Shown: positions 51,886-61,644, counted from the stretch's first letter. The stretch: 64,000 nt of DNA from Rhizobium hidalgonense (GCF_002914525.1 NZ_LODW01000063.1:1-64000), one strand, 5' to 3'. Notes: generated from the sequence alone by a model not told the origin. A program made the numbers and translations.

Positions 51886-53670
51886 GTGCTGCAGACTGCC
51901 GATAGTGTGCAACCGTCCTCGACGGCCAGGCCAATGCATGAATCCGAATTCGCATCGCATGATGGCACTCGACTGTTTTATCGGATGTGGCCTGCGACCG
52001 GTGCTTCACCGAAGGGCGCAATCATTCTTCTCCATCGCGGCCACGAGCATAGCGGCCGCGTCGCCCATCTCGCCTCCGAGCTCGGCCTCGATGATTTTGC
52101 CTTTTACGCCTGGGACGCACGCGGTCACGGCCGTTCGCCGGGAGAGCGCGGCTATTCGCCATCCTTTGCAGCCTCGGCGCATGATCTCGATTGCTTCGTC
52201 CGCCATGTCAGCGAGACCAGCGGTACTGCTGTCGAAGACATCGCCGTTATTGCGCAGAGCGTCGGCGCGGTGCTAGCCACCACCTGGGTGCACGACTATG
52301 CGCCGCCGATCCGTGCGCTCGTGTTGGCCTCACCGGCCTTCAGCGTGAAGCTCTACGTGCCTTTTGCCAGGGAAGGCATTGCGCTTTGAGAAAAGCTCAA
52401 GGGAACATTCTTCGTCAATTCCTATGTCAAGGCGAGGTTTTTGACGCATGACCCCGAGCGCATCGCCTCGTTCGAAGCCGACCCATTGATCACCCGGCCG
52501 ATTGCCTCCAACATTTTGTTGCAGCTCTATGAGGCGGCGGCCCGCGTCGTCGGCGACGCCCGCGCCATCACCGTTCCGACCCAGTTGCTGATCTCCGGCA
52601 GCGATTGGGTGGTGCGACATGCGCCGCAGCACAGATTTTACGAAAACCTCGGCAGCCGCATCAAGGAACGGCATGTGCTTGCCGGCTTCTACCATGATAC
52701 GCTTGGCGAAAGGGATCGCGCGATTGCGCTCGCCGAGATTCGCCGCTTCATCGATGCGCGTTTCGCCGAGCCCCGGACGCCTGCTGACCTCAGTACCGCC
52801 CATATCCAGGGCTATACCAAGGACGAGGCTGACCGGCTTGCGAGCCCTCTGGACGCCGCATCCCCACGCGGCATCTACTGGGCGCTCAGCCGTCTCAATA
52901 TCAGGCTCGGTGCGCTGGTCTCCGAAGGCATAAGGACCGGGGTCAAGACCGGTTTTGATTCCGGCTCGACGCTCGATTACGTCTACGAAAACAAGCCGCG
53001 CGGGCTCGGTCCTGGCGGGCGGATGATCGACAAGGTGTTCCTCGAGGCGATCGGTTGGCGCGGCATCAGGCAGCGCAAGCTGCACTTGCAGGAACTGATC
53101 GACCGTGCGCTGCAGCGCCTGAAGGCAGCGGGCCGCAGTACCCACATGCTCGACATAGCGGCCGGGCACGGCCGTTATGTTCTTGATGCGATCGAGATGG
53201 CAGCCGTGCGTCCCGATAGTGCGCGCCTGCAGGACTATTCCCCGATCAACGTCGATGCCGGTCGCAACAGCATTGCCGCGCGTGGACTGGGTGATTTCGT
53301 CAGTTTCCGCCAGCAGGATGCCTTTGACGGCGAGGGGCTGGCTGCAATCACGCCGGCTCCGGATCTGGCGATCGTCTCCGGCCTTTACGAGTTGTTTTCC
53401 GACAATGCGATGATCACCGCTTCGCTCGACGGGATCGCCCGCGCGATGCGGCCCGGTGGTCTGCTCGTCTACACCAACCAGCCATGGCATCCGCAATTGG
53501 GGATGATCGCCCGTGCGCTGACTTCTCATCGCGGCGGCGAGGCATGGGTGATGCGGCGGCGCACGCAAGAAGAAATGGATCAACTGGTCGCGGCAGCCGG
53601 TTTCCGTAAGATCGAACAGCGCATCGACCAGTGGGGCATTTTCACTGTCTCCCTGGCCGAGAGAATCTGA
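51886..53670 (+). pseudogene. hydrolase-methyltransferase fusion (YnbC-like), interrupted by TGA
   Basis: One frame of 594 codons, close to E. coli YnbC length, is broken at codon 168 by TGA (52387-52389). Before the stop is the first half of an alpha/beta hydrolase: ILLHRGHEHSGR and the nucleophile Ser in IAQSVGAVLA. After it the same frame continues without shift: the hydrolase Asp in LLISGSDW and His in AGFYHDT, then a class I methyltransferase with LDIAAGHGRYVLDAIE. A CGA-to-TGA change explains the stop. The truncated protein would lack two triad residues; the 409-codon remainder could restart at ATG 52441 and keep the methyltransferase. GTG start with GGAGA upstream. Likely to act on a lysophospholipid or lipid headgroup. 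Confidence 0.75.
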
Positions 53671-53679
53671 GGGCAAAGG

Positions 53680-55008
53680 GTGGAGAAGGCACGTTCTACC
53701 TTTTTGCAACCAGGGCCCGTCCCGAAGCGGGCGGCGCTCTGGCTCGTCTTCCTGGGGCTGTTCTTCTATCTGAGCTATGGCGGCGCCAATTGGCTGGCAT
53801 CGCAACACGCTCATGTGCCGAACGTCGCCTTCGCATGGGAAAGCGCCATTCCGTTCTTCGGATGGACGATCATTCCCTATTGGTCGATCAATCTGTTCTA
53901 CGCGCTCTGCCTGTTCATCAACACGACGACACGCGATGTCGATGTGCTGGCGAGACGCTATCTGACGATCCAGATAATAGCCGTCACCTGCTTTATCGCG
54001 TTTCCGCTCGAAGCAATCTTCGTGCGGCCGGCAACGAGTGGCCTGCCCGGTTTCATGTTCGCCGTGCTCGGCGGCTTCGACAAGCCGTTCAACCAGGCGC
54101 CGTCGCTGCATATCGCGCTGCTGGTGGTGATTTGGGACCATCTGCGCGGCCGGTTGCCGCGCGGGGCACGGCTGCTCTGGCACGCCTGGTGCTTCCTCAT
54201 CGGCGCCTCCGTGCTGACGACGTGGCAGCATCACGTCATCGACATACCGACCGGCATGCTGCTCGGCCTGTTTGCCGCCTGGCTTTTTCCGCGCGATGCC
54301 GGTTCGCCTCTTGCGAATTTTGCAGCGAGGGGCGATCCGAAGTCGCGCCGTCTCGGTATCTATTACCTTTGCAGCGCCGTCGCATTTCTCGGCCTTGCAG
54401 CGCTCTGCACTCCGCTGTCGGCCGCAGCGCTGCTGCTGCTCTGGCCGGCTGTTGCGCTGGCGATCGTTGCGCTCGGATATTTCGGCGCCGGCCCGCAGAT
54501 ATTCCAGAAACGCGCCGATGGCCGGGCAACGCTTGCCAGCCGCTGGCTGCTGGCACCCTATCGGCTCGGCGCCCACATCAACATCTGGCTCTGGACTTGG
54601 AGAATGCCGGCATCGGTGGCGATCGCCGACGGCGTCCATCTCGGCCGTTTTCCGCGCCGCGATGAGGTCGACCGTTTTGCCACGGTCATCGACATGACCG
54701 GCGAACTTCAGCGCCCAAGTGGAACATCAACGCGCTGGTGCAGCTTCCCGACCCTTGACCTTACGGCCATCGACAAGACCCAGACGCTCGCCGCGGCGAA
54801 CCTCATCGAGGCTGCGCGCCAGCAGGGACCGGTTCTCGTCTGCTGTGCGCTAGGCTTCCAGCGGAGCGCTGGCGTCATCGTGCGGTGGCTGCTCATCAGC
54901 CGGTGTTGCGAAGATCCAGCCGAAGCCGTGCGGCTGATCGAACGGGCCGGACGGCGGGTTCATCTGCCGGCGGAAAGCATCCACGCCGTGACGGAGGGCA
55001 TGCAATGA
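53680..55008 (+). CDS. PAP2-type / dual-specificity phosphatase fusion (YnbD-like)
   Basis: 442 residues. Residues 1 to about 290 are a membrane PAP2-like domain: about six segments, PSLHIALLV in the middle, and HHVIDIPTG with the His-x3-Asp of the family. The C-terminal 130 residues are a dual-specificity phosphatase, with IDMTGELQRP and nucleophile loop CALGFQRS (C-x5-R). The Cys before the nucleophile replaces the usual His. The pairing suggests it removes phosphates from a lipid made by the YnbA-like enzyme. Start is a GTG with GAGGGCAAAG upstream, nine bases after the methyltransferase stop; its own stop overlaps the next gene (ATGA). Confidence 0.8.
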   Translation: MEKARSTFLQPGPVPKRAALWLVFLGLFFYLSYGGANWLASQHAHVPNVAFAWESAIPFFGWTIIPYWSINLFYALCLFINTTTRDVDVLARRYLTIQIIAVTCFIAFPLEAIFVRPATSGLPGFMFAVLGGFDKPFNQAPSLHIALLVVIWDHLRGRLPRGARLLWHAWCFLIGASVLTTWQHHVIDIPTGMLLGLFAAWLFPRDAGSPLANFAARGDPKSRRLGIYYLCSAVAFLGLAALCTPLSAAALLLLWPAVALAIVALGYFGAGPQIFQKRADGRATLASRWLLAPYRLGAHINIWLWTWRMPASVAIADGVHLGRFPRRDEVDRFATVIDMTGELQRPSGTSTRWCSFPTLDLTAIDKTQTLAAANLIEAARQQGPVLVCCALGFQRSAGVIVRWLLISRCCEDPAEAVRLIERAGRRVHLPAESIHAVTEGMQ

Positions 55009-55445
55009 CGGAGTGGAGTAGCACCGCCTCGGCGGTTGCGCGAAATCTCGGCCGCAATTCGATCTTCTGCGGGCTGACAGCGCTGTTGCCACTGATTGCC
55101 GGCCCGATCACCGCGGGATATCGCGGTTTCGCTCCGTCGCTCGGCTGGCTCTTGATGCTCGTTTTCTGCCTGATTGTCCTTGCGCTGGCGGTCCATCTTC
55201 TCTTCGATGCGCTGTTGTTTCGCCTCGCGTCGAGCCACGAGACCGAGGCCGCCGGTCTTGCCGCCGTCGACAACCTGCTGTCCCGGATGCAGCTTCGCAA
55301 GCCAGAGAAGTCGCCGGCTGGCCTGGAGAGGCGGATTGCCGGATCGCGCCGTATCGTCTGGCGGCAGCGTTTTGCACTCGCCGCCTGTCTCGTGATTTTC
55401 GCGATCCTGCTGTTCAATGCGGGTGACGGCCAGCCGCTGTGCTGA
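55005..55445 (+). CDS. small membrane protein of the lipid cluster, unknown
   Basis: 146 residues with three or four hydrophobic segments (IFCGLTALLPLIAGPITAG; WLLMLVFCLIVLALAVHLLFDALLF; FALAACLVIFAILLF). A soluble loop rich in Arg and Leu lies between (NLLSRMQLRKPEKSPAGLERRIAG). No family recognised. It overlaps the PAP2-phosphatase by four bases and is the last gene of the cluster, so it is probably a partner of the lipid enzymes. Cys is the last residue. Confidence 0.65.
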   Translation: MTEWSSTASAVARNLGRNSIFCGLTALLPLIAGPITAGYRGFAPSLGWLLMLVFCLIVLALAVHLLFDALLFRLASSHETEAAGLAAVDNLLSRMQLRKPEKSPAGLERRIAGSRRIVWRQRFALAACLVIFAILLFNAGDGQPLC

Positions 55446-55514
55446 ATTGCATGCTACTGCGTATATCGCAGGTTCGGCCGACGCCGTCTGCCGTTCAGCC
55501 CGCGCCGATTTCTC

Positions 55515-56657
55515 TCAGCCTCGTCCTGATATGATCGACGCGTTCACGTGGTTGATGTCGCGCTTGCCGCAGAGCGCCATGGTGATGTCCATCTCCTTGC
55601 GGATGATGGAGAGCGCCAGCGTGACGCCTTCCTTGCCCATGGCGCCGAGCCCATAGAGGAAGGGACGGCCGATATAAGTGCCCTTGGCGCCGAGCGCCAC
55701 GGCCTTCAGCACATCCTGGCCAGAGCGGATGCCGCCGTCGAGGTGGACTTCGATGCGGTCGCCGACGGCGTCGACGATAGCGGGCAGCATGCTGATCGAG
55801 GAGGGTGCGCCGTCGAGCTGGCGACCGCCGTGATTGGAGACGACGATCGCATCTGCGCCGGTGTCGGCGGCGGCCCTCGCATCCTCCGGATCGAGGATGC
55901 CCTTGATAATCAGGGGACCGCCCCATTGTTCCTTGATCCAGGCGACATCGGCCCAGGAGAGCCGGGGGTCGAACTGCTCGTGCGTCCATACGGCCAGTGA
56001 GGTGATACTGGAGACGTTTTTGGCGTGGCCGACGATATTGCCGAAGGTGCGGCGCTTGGTCTGAACCATCTCCAGGCACCAGAAGGGCCGAGTCGCCATC
56101 TGCCAGAGATGTTTCGGGGTGAATCTCGGCGGCGCCGACAGGCCGTTGCGCAGGTCCTTGTGGCGCTGGCCGAGGATCTGCAGATCGGCCGTCAGCACCA
56201 GTGCCGAACATCCGGCCGCCTTGGCGCGGTTGATCAGCCCGAGGACAAAATCCTTATCCCGCATCACATAGAGCTGGAACCAGAAGGGGCGCGTCGTCAC
56301 CGAAGCGACGTCCTCGATCGAGCAGATGCTCATCGTCGAAAGCGTGAAGGGAACGCCGAATTCTTCCGCCGCGCGCGCCGCCAGCATTTCGCCATCGGCA
56401 TGCTGCATGCCGGTCAGGCCGGTCGGGGCGAGAGCCACCGGCATCGACACAGTCTGGCCGATCATCGTCGTTTCCAGCGTGCGGTCGGTCATGTCGACCA
56501 TCACCCGCTGGCGCAGTTTGATCCCGCTGAAATCACTCTCGTTCGCCGCGTAGGTCGACTCCGTCCAGGCGCCCGAATCCGCATAGTCGAAAAACATCTT
56601 CGGCACACGGCGTTGCGCGCGCTTCTTCAGATCGGCGATCGTGAGCGGAGTGGCCAT
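55515..56657 (-). CDS. lldD: FMN-dependent L-lactate dehydrogenase
   Basis: 380 residues, glycolate-oxidase-type TIM barrel. Start MATPLTIADLKKRAQRRVPKMFFDYADSGAW, substrate site Tyr and Arg regions, PTGLTGMQHADGE, FQLYVMRDKDF, ALVLTADLQILGQRHKD, KGILDPEDAR, then the catalytic His in VVSNHGGRQLDGAP and the FMN phosphate loop DGGIRSGQDVLKA. It oxidises L-lactate to pyruvate at the membrane. I use the ATG at 56657; the GTG at 56672 has no better site. Not obviously in an operon with guaD, which begins 122 bases upstream on the same strand. Confidence 0.9.
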   Translation of the reverse strand: MATPLTIADLKKRAQRRVPKMFFDYADSGAWTESTYAANESDFSGIKLRQRVMVDMTDRTLETTMIGQTVSMPVALAPTGLTGMQHADGEMLAARAAEEFGVPFTLSTMSICSIEDVASVTTRPFWFQLYVMRDKDFVLGLINRAKAAGCSALVLTADLQILGQRHKDLRNGLSAPPRFTPKHLWQMATRPFWCLEMVQTKRRTFGNIVGHAKNVSSITSLAVWTHEQFDPRLSWADVAWIKEQWGGPLIIKGILDPEDARAAADTGADAIVVSNHGGRQLDGAPSSISMLPAIVDAVGDRIEVHLDGGIRSGQDVLKAVALGAKGTYIGRPFLYGLGAMGKEGVTLALSIIRKEMDITMALCGKRDINHVNASIISGRG

Positions 56658-56778
56658 GAATTGAACTTTCACATCTGAATGCGGCTACCGGCCATAACAT
56701 GAACTGCAAAAGGAGCGTTATGGGAAACTAGCCGCGTCGGACGGCTTTCGCGTTCCGCTCTGGCAGCGGCCGAGATCG

Positions 56779-58086
56779 TCAAAGCCTTGCTTTCAAAGCA
56801 ATACCGGCCACATAGGTCTCAGCGACCGCTCGATCGTCGCCCATCGTTTGCAGCAGGAAGAGTTCCTCTGGCAGCGTCTTGACCACCTCCATCTTCAGCG
56901 CCATGGCCGGGGTGGCCGCAGCATCGAGGACGACGAGGTCGGCTTCGGTGCCGGGTTCCAGCGTGCCGATCCGGTCCGAAAGCGACAGTGCCTCGGCGTT
57001 GCCGCGGGTCATCAGGTAATAGCTTTCCAGCGGGTTCAGCCGCTCGCCGAGCAGCTGCTGGATCTTGTAGGCCTCGTCCATGGTCTTCAGCATCGAATAG
57101 CTGGAGCCGCCGCCGATATCGGTGGCGACACCGATGCGGACCGGCTTTTCGCGGCGCGCCAGCGCCTTCAATGGGAAAAGGCCGGAGCCGAGGAAGAGGT
57201 TGGAGGTGGGGCAATGGACGGCGACGGAACCCGTCTCGCTCATGGCATCGGCTTCACGCTCGGACAGGTGGATGGCGTGGCCGAAGAGGCTTTTCGGCCC
57301 GAGCAGGCCGTAGCGGGCATAGATGTCGGTATAGTCGATCGCGTCCGGATAGAGTTCGCAAGTGAATTTGATCTCGTCGTGATTTTCCGAAAGATGCGTC
57401 TGGATGTGCAGGTCGGGAAATTCGCGGGCGAGCGCTGCTGTCGCTTCCATCTGCGCCGGCGTCGAGGTGATGGCGAAACGCGGGGTGATGGCGACGTGGT
57501 TACGACCCTTGCCGTGCCAATCTGCTATCACCTGGCGGGTCTCGTCGTAACCCATCTCCGGCGTGTCGAGCAGACCCTGCGGGGCGTTACGGTCCATCAT
57601 TACCTTGCCGCCGAGCATGCGCATGTTGCGTTTCATCGCCTCGGCGAAGAAGGCGTCGGCCGAGGTCTTATGCACGGAGCAATAGGCGACCGCTGTCGTC
57701 GTGCCGTGGCGGATCAGCTCGTCGTAGAAATGCGTGGCGATCCTTTCAGCATGCGCGCTTTCGACGAAACGGCATTCCTCGGGAAATGTATAGGTGTTCA
57801 GCCATTCGAGCAGGTTGGCGGCATAGGAGGCGATCACCTGCATCTGCGGAAAATGCAGATGCATGTCGATGAAGCCGGGCATGATCAGATGCGGGCGGTG
57901 GTCGATCTCGGCCGTGCCTTCGGCGGCTTTCGCCTTGACGTCGGAATAGCGACCGATGGCTGCGATCAGCCCGTCCTCGATCAGCAGGCCACCGTCTTCC
58001 TCGTAGAGATAACTCTGGCTGTCGGCGAGACTCAGCGGCGCGCGATGGAAAGAGAGGAGCCGGCCGCGGAGAAGGGTCGTCGTCAT
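56779..58086 (-). CDS. guaD: guanine deaminase
   Basis: 435 residues, amidohydrolase superfamily. Metal sites: MPGFIDMHLHFPQ (H-x-H), FPDLHIQTHLSENHDE, and GVATDIGGGSSYSM with Asp near the C-terminus; TFPEECRFVE is typical for GuaD. It deaminates guanine to xanthine, feeding xanthine dehydrogenase encoded at the right end of the window. Its ATG overlaps the stop of puuD (ATGA), so the two genes are coupled. Length agrees with the family. Confidence 0.92.
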   Translation of the reverse strand: MTTTLLRGRLLSFHRAPLSLADSQSYLYEEDGGLLIEDGLIAAIGRYSDVKAKAAEGTAEIDHRPHLIMPGFIDMHLHFPQMQVIASYAANLLEWLNTYTFPEECRFVESAHAERIATHFYDELIRHGTTTAVAYCSVHKTSADAFFAEAMKRNMRMLGGKVMMDRNAPQGLLDTPEMGYDETRQVIADWHGKGRNHVAITPRFAITSTPAQMEATAALAREFPDLHIQTHLSENHDEIKFTCELYPDAIDYTDIYARYGLLGPKSLFGHAIHLSEREADAMSETGSVAVHCPTSNLFLGSGLFPLKALARREKPVRIGVATDIGGGSSYSMLKTMDEAYKIQQLLGERLNPLESYYLMTRGNAEALSLSDRIGTLEPGTEADLVVLDAAATPAMALKMEVVKTLPEELFLLQTMGDDRAVAETYVAGIALKARL

Positions 58087-59321
58087 TGTTTCTTGCCTTC
58101 GACTGCGCTTTCGAACCAGGCGACGAGCAGCCTGCGTTCGTCCGGCGTAATATCGGTCACGTTGCCGGGCGGCATGGCATGGCTGCGGCCTGCCTGTATA
58201 TAGATTTCTCGGGCATGGGCGGCGATTTCCGCGTCGTTTTCGAGGACGACGCCCTTCGGCGGCCGCACGATACCTTCATAAGCGGGCTCGGCGGCATGGC
58301 ACATGGAACAGCGCGTCGAGACCAGCTGCTTGACGGCTGGAAAATGCGGATCGCCGGCGAATTGCTGGAAGGCGGGGGCGACTGCCGCCGCATCAGTTTC
58401 ACTGGTCAGCTGTTTCGGCACGGTCGAAAGCCACATGATCAGGATGAAGAGGATGAGGGTGACGATCCAGGTCCAGGTCGGCCGGCCTTTTCTGGCATGG
58501 GTGGTGTTGAACCAGTGGCGGATGGTGACGCCCATCAGGAAGACGAGCGCCGCGATCACCCAGTTGAATGCTGTGCCGAAGGCCAGAGGGTAATGGTTCG
58601 ACAGCATGAAGAAGATGACGGGCAGCGTCAGGTAGTTGTTGTGCAGCGAACGCTGCTTGGCGATCTGCCCGTATTTAGGATCGGGCGTGCGGCCGGCGAT
58701 CAGATCGGCAACGACGATCTTCTGGTTCGGAATGATGATCATGAAGACGTTGGCCGACATGATCGTCGCGGTGAAGGCGCCGAGATGCACGAAGGCGGCA
58801 CGGCCGGTGAAAAGCTGCGTGTAGCCCCAGGCCATGAAGACGAGCACGACATAGAGCAACGCCATCAGGCCCCAGGTGTTGCGGCCGAGCGGGGATTTAC
58901 ACAGCAGGTCGTAGACGAGCCAGCCAAACGCCAAAGATGCCAACGAGATCGCGATGGCGACCGGCGGACTGATATCGAGCACATGCCGATCGATCAGGAA
59001 GAGATCAGCGCCGCCGTAATAGACGATGCAGAGCATCAGAAACCCGGAAATCCAGGTGAAATAGCTCTCATATTTGAACCAGGTCAGGTGCTCGGGCATT
59101 TGCGCGGGCGCCACGAGATATTTCTGGATATGATAGAAGCCGCCGCCGTGGACCTGCCATTCCTCGCCATAGGCGCCGGGCGGCAGATGAGGGCGTTTGA
59201 CCAATCCGAGATCGAGCGCGATGAAATAGAAGGACGATCCGATCCAGGCGATCGCGGTGACGACATGGAACCAGCGCGCCGCGAAGGCCAGCCATTCCCA
59301 TGCTATGGCATATTCGTACAT
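58083..59321 (-). CDS. puuD: membrane-bound urate oxidase with C-terminal cytochrome c (PuuD)
   Basis: 412 residues. Eight or more membrane segments (starting WLAFAARWFHVVTAIAWIGSSFYFIALD) with conserved His-rich loops such as VHGGGFYHIQKYLV and SNHYPLAFG. The C-terminal 100 residues are a class I cytochrome c with the heme motif C-S-M-C-H and a Met ligand near SHAMPPGNVT. PuuD oxidises urate to 5-hydroxyisourate in the respiratory chain without free peroxide; it replaces the soluble uricase in many alphaproteobacteria. Product goes to UraH and UraD. Transcribed from the gap shared with the S51 peptidase gene. Confidence 0.93.
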   Translation of the reverse strand: MYEYAIAWEWLAFAARWFHVVTAIAWIGSSFYFIALDLGLVKRPHLPPGAYGEEWQVHGGGFYHIQKYLVAPAQMPEHLTWFKYESYFTWISGFLMLCIVYYGGADLFLIDRHVLDISPPVAIAISLASLAFGWLVYDLLCKSPLGRNTWGLMALLYVVLVFMAWGYTQLFTGRAAFVHLGAFTATIMSANVFMIIIPNQKIVVADLIAGRTPDPKYGQIAKQRSLHNNYLTLPVIFFMLSNHYPLAFGTAFNWVIAALVFLMGVTIRHWFNTTHARKGRPTWTWIVTLILFILIMWLSTVPKQLTSETDAAAVAPAFQQFAGDPHFPAVKQLVSTRCSMCHAAEPAYEGIVRPPKGVVLENDAEIAAHAREIYIQAGRSHAMPPGNVTDITPDERRLLVAWFESAVEGKKQ

Positions 59322-59438
59322 CGAGTTCCCCTATCTTCCTCCGACTCGTGACATTGCGAAAATTTTGGCGGAGAGGGAAGAGGAGATTGAGGACTGCACT
59401 CACGGGGCAACGTTTGGTGCGATCAAAGGAGCAATGGA

Positions 59439-60125
59439 ATGATCACCGCGCTCTACAGCGATCAGCTCATCGCCGAAAACGCGCCGATGGACCGGCGGCT
59501 TGCCGCGCTCACCCGCTCGCGTGGTAACCGCATCGGCTATATCGCCTCCGGCCCGGAGCCGCAGCGGGAGTTTTTCGACGAGAAACGGCAGTATTACGCC
59601 CGATACGGGCTTTCCCTCGATCTCTTCGTCGATCTCGACGCGCTTTCCGGCGACGCGGAGATCAGCCGGCTGTTTTCCTGTGACGCCATTCATCTGACCG
59701 GCGGCCACACCGGCGATTTCCTGCGGCGGCTGCGTCAAAGCGGCATGCTGGAGAAACTTCGCAGATGGGCATTGGATGACGGCATCCTCGTGGGAACCAG
59801 CGCCGGGGCGATTTTGATGACGCCGACGATCGCTGCAGATGCGCTGTTTTCCGGCGGTTCGCCCGATGCGGTGCGGGATGGCGTGGCTCTCGATCTGGTG
59901 CCCTTCGAGTTCTTTCCGCATCTGAACGACGATCCCGGTTATCTCCCTGCGCTGCTGCGCTACAGCGAGACGACGGCAAATCCGATTCTCGCCTGCCGGG
60001 ACGGCGAGGGTCTCATTCTCGGCAACGGGCTCGTCGAAATCTTCGGCACTCCGTTGACGATTTCGGCCGGGTTTGCCGAAGCTGCCGATCGCGTCCGGAT
60101 CGCCGATCTACTGTCCCGTGCCTAA
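59439..60125 (+). CDS. S51-family peptidase / glutamine amidotransferase-like protein
   Basis: 228 residues. The S51 peptidase E signature is present: FSCDAIHLTGGHTGDFLRRL followed by the nucleophile in LVGTSAGAILM, the elbow of that fold. A His is in FFPHLNDDPGY. Members are aspartyl dipeptidases or cyanophycinases. The length is closer to dipeptidase E. ATG 59439 with AGGAGCAATGG upstream. Divergent from puuD; no functional tie is evident. Confidence 0.75.
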   Translation: MITALYSDQLIAENAPMDRRLAALTRSRGNRIGYIASGPEPQREFFDEKRQYYARYGLSLDLFVDLDALSGDAEISRLFSCDAIHLTGGHTGDFLRRLRQSGMLEKLRRWALDDGILVGTSAGAILMTPTIAADALFSGGSPDAVRDGVALDLVPFEFFPHLNDDPGYLPALLRYSETTANPILACRDGEGLILGNGLVEIFGTPLTISAGFAEAADRVRIADLLSRA

Positions 60126-60288
60126 AAGCTGCCGAGAATGCTGTGCATTATCCCCGCCTTATACTCGATCTGCTAATGTAGCGGATCTTGAAACGATCAA
60201 GACTCGATGACAGTTATGTTTAAGGCCGCCGGAATAAATAAGAACAGTTAGATCATCGGCGGCGCATTCATCAACGGAGAAGATGCCC

Positions 60289-60621
60289 ATGCGCAGCATT
60301 CTGACGTGTGTGATGATTGCATATGCGTCGCTGGCGACGGCCCACGACGCACCCTCGGGATGGAGTTATGACCCCTATTGTTGCAATGGCGACAGTCATA
60401 ACGGCGACTGCCAGATGATCCCTTCGAAAAGCGTGGCGGTGACGCCGGGCGGATATCGCGTAACCCTGCTGCCGGGCGATCACCGGCTGGTCACGCATGC
60501 TCATGTCTTCCTGCTGCCGATGACGAAAGCGATGCAATCCGGCGACAACGACTATCATCTTTGTCTGTTCCCGAACGAGGATACGCCGCGCTGTTTCTAT
60601 GCGCCTGAGATGGGGTATTGA
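60289..60621 (+). CDS. small periplasmic Cys-containing protein, unknown
   Basis: 110 residues after a signal peptide (MRSILTCVMIAYASLATA). The mature part has CCNGDSHNGDCQ and the end CLFPNEDTPRCFYAP, giving five Cys that may form disulphides. It has a central GGYRVTLLPGDHRLVTHAHVFLLP. The pattern recurs in rhizobia, but no function is known. I prefer the ATG at 60289, six bases after GGAGAAG; an ATG at 60283 overlaps that site. Confidence 0.65.
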   Translation: MRSILTCVMIAYASLATAHDAPSGWSYDPYCCNGDSHNGDCQMIPSKSVAVTPGGYRVTLLPGDHRLVTHAHVFLLPMTKAMQSGDNDYHLCLFPNEDTPRCFYAPEMGY

Positions 60622-60646
60622 GGGCCATCCACATGCATCAAGTGCT

Positions 60647-61543
60647 TCAGTTTTCGGCCGCCTTCATCTCTTCGAGGATCCAGTTGCGGAAGGCCTTGAT
60701 CTTCGGCACGTTGCGGCGATTTTCGGGATAGGCAAGCCAGTAAGCCTTGCCGTCGCTGCGGGTCAGCTCGAAGGGCTGGTAGAGACGGCCGAGCGCGATC
60801 TCGGCCGCATAGAAGGCCGGGTTGAGGATGGCGACGCCATGTCCTGACATCGCCGCATCGGCTTCCACCGCCTGCGAGCCCAGCTGATTACGCGGGCGGC
60901 GATCGAGATCCGTCTCGGTGACGCCGGCTGCCTCGAACCATTGTTTCCACCAGATGTCGCCGGCATCGAAGAGATCGAACTTCAAGAGGTCGCGCGGCTC
61001 CTTGATGCCGCCGGCCGACTCCGCCAGCTTCGGGCTGAGCATTGGAGTGAACTCCAACCCCATCAGCCGGTGCAGGGTCAGCCCCGGCCAGTTGCCGTCA
61101 CCCCAACGGATGCCGACATCGATCTGCTCGCGGGAGAAGTCGATGATGTCGGAGGTCGCCTGAAAGCGCACCGCGATCGCCGGATGCTTCAAATGGAAGG
61201 AGCCGAGCCGCGGCGCCAGCCATTTCGAGGCGAAGGTGTGGGTCGAGCTGATGGCGAGCGTGCCCTCGACGCTATCGCGCGCCGTCGCCATCGCGTCGTG
61301 CAACATGGCGAAGGCCTCGGTTACCTTCGGCGCCAGCCGCTCGCCGGTGTCCGTCAACTCGATCTGGCGGGGGCGGCGCAGGAAGAGCGGCTCGCCGACA
61401 TTCTCCTCCAGCAGTTTGATCTGGTAACTGACGGCCGTCTGCGTCATGCCCAGCTCGTCACCCGCCTTGGTGAAACTGCCGAGCCGGGCGGCGGCCTCGA
61501 AGACGCGCAGCGCATTCAGCGGAAACTGTTTCGAGAGTTTCAT
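60647..61543 (-). CDS. LysR-family regulator, GcvA-like
   Basis: 298 residues. The opening LNALRVFEAAARLGSFTKAGDELGMTQTAVSYQIKLLEENVGEPLFLRRPRQIELTDTGERL (given in family terms) is the GcvA-type winged helix. The effector domain follows with SSTHTFASKWLAPRLGSFHLKHP and VDVGIRWGDGNWPGL. Targets are not certain: it lies between purine genes and could control xdh or the divergent small DUF1127 gene. ATG 61543; the gap to DUF1127 holds about 100 bases. Confidence 0.82.
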   Translation of the reverse strand: MKLSKQFPLNALRVFEAAARLGSFTKAGDELGMTQTAVSYQIKLLEENVGEPLFLRRPRQIELTDTGERLAPKVTEAFAMLHDAMATARDSVEGTLAISSTHTFASKWLAPRLGSFHLKHPAIAVRFQATSDIIDFSREQIDVGIRWGDGNWPGLTLHRLMGLEFTPMLSPKLAESAGGIKEPRDLLKFDLFDAGDIWWKQWFEAAGVTETDLDRRPRNQLGSQAVEADAAMSGHGVAILNPAFYAAEIALGRLYQPFELTRSDGKAYWLAYPENRRNVPKIKAFRNWILEEMKAAEN

Positions 61544-61644
61544 GGATAAGTTCTCTTGATGCAGGCAGACGGTCGTTCGATTGGAATTGCAGCATTTTTG
61601 GCAGCAAACTGCAACTCATACCATCAATCTATCGAGGTGATGTC

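Noticed and set aside
52387..52389. Selenocysteine at the in-frame TGA
   Set aside because: The position is not catalytic in the hydrolase family, an Arg codon explains it by one base change, and no suitable stem-loop follows directly.
52330..54639. 769-codon open frame antisense to the methyltransferase and phosphatase genes
   Set aside because: Reverse shadow of two genes with clear motifs; Arg/Gln/His-rich with no recognisable domain.
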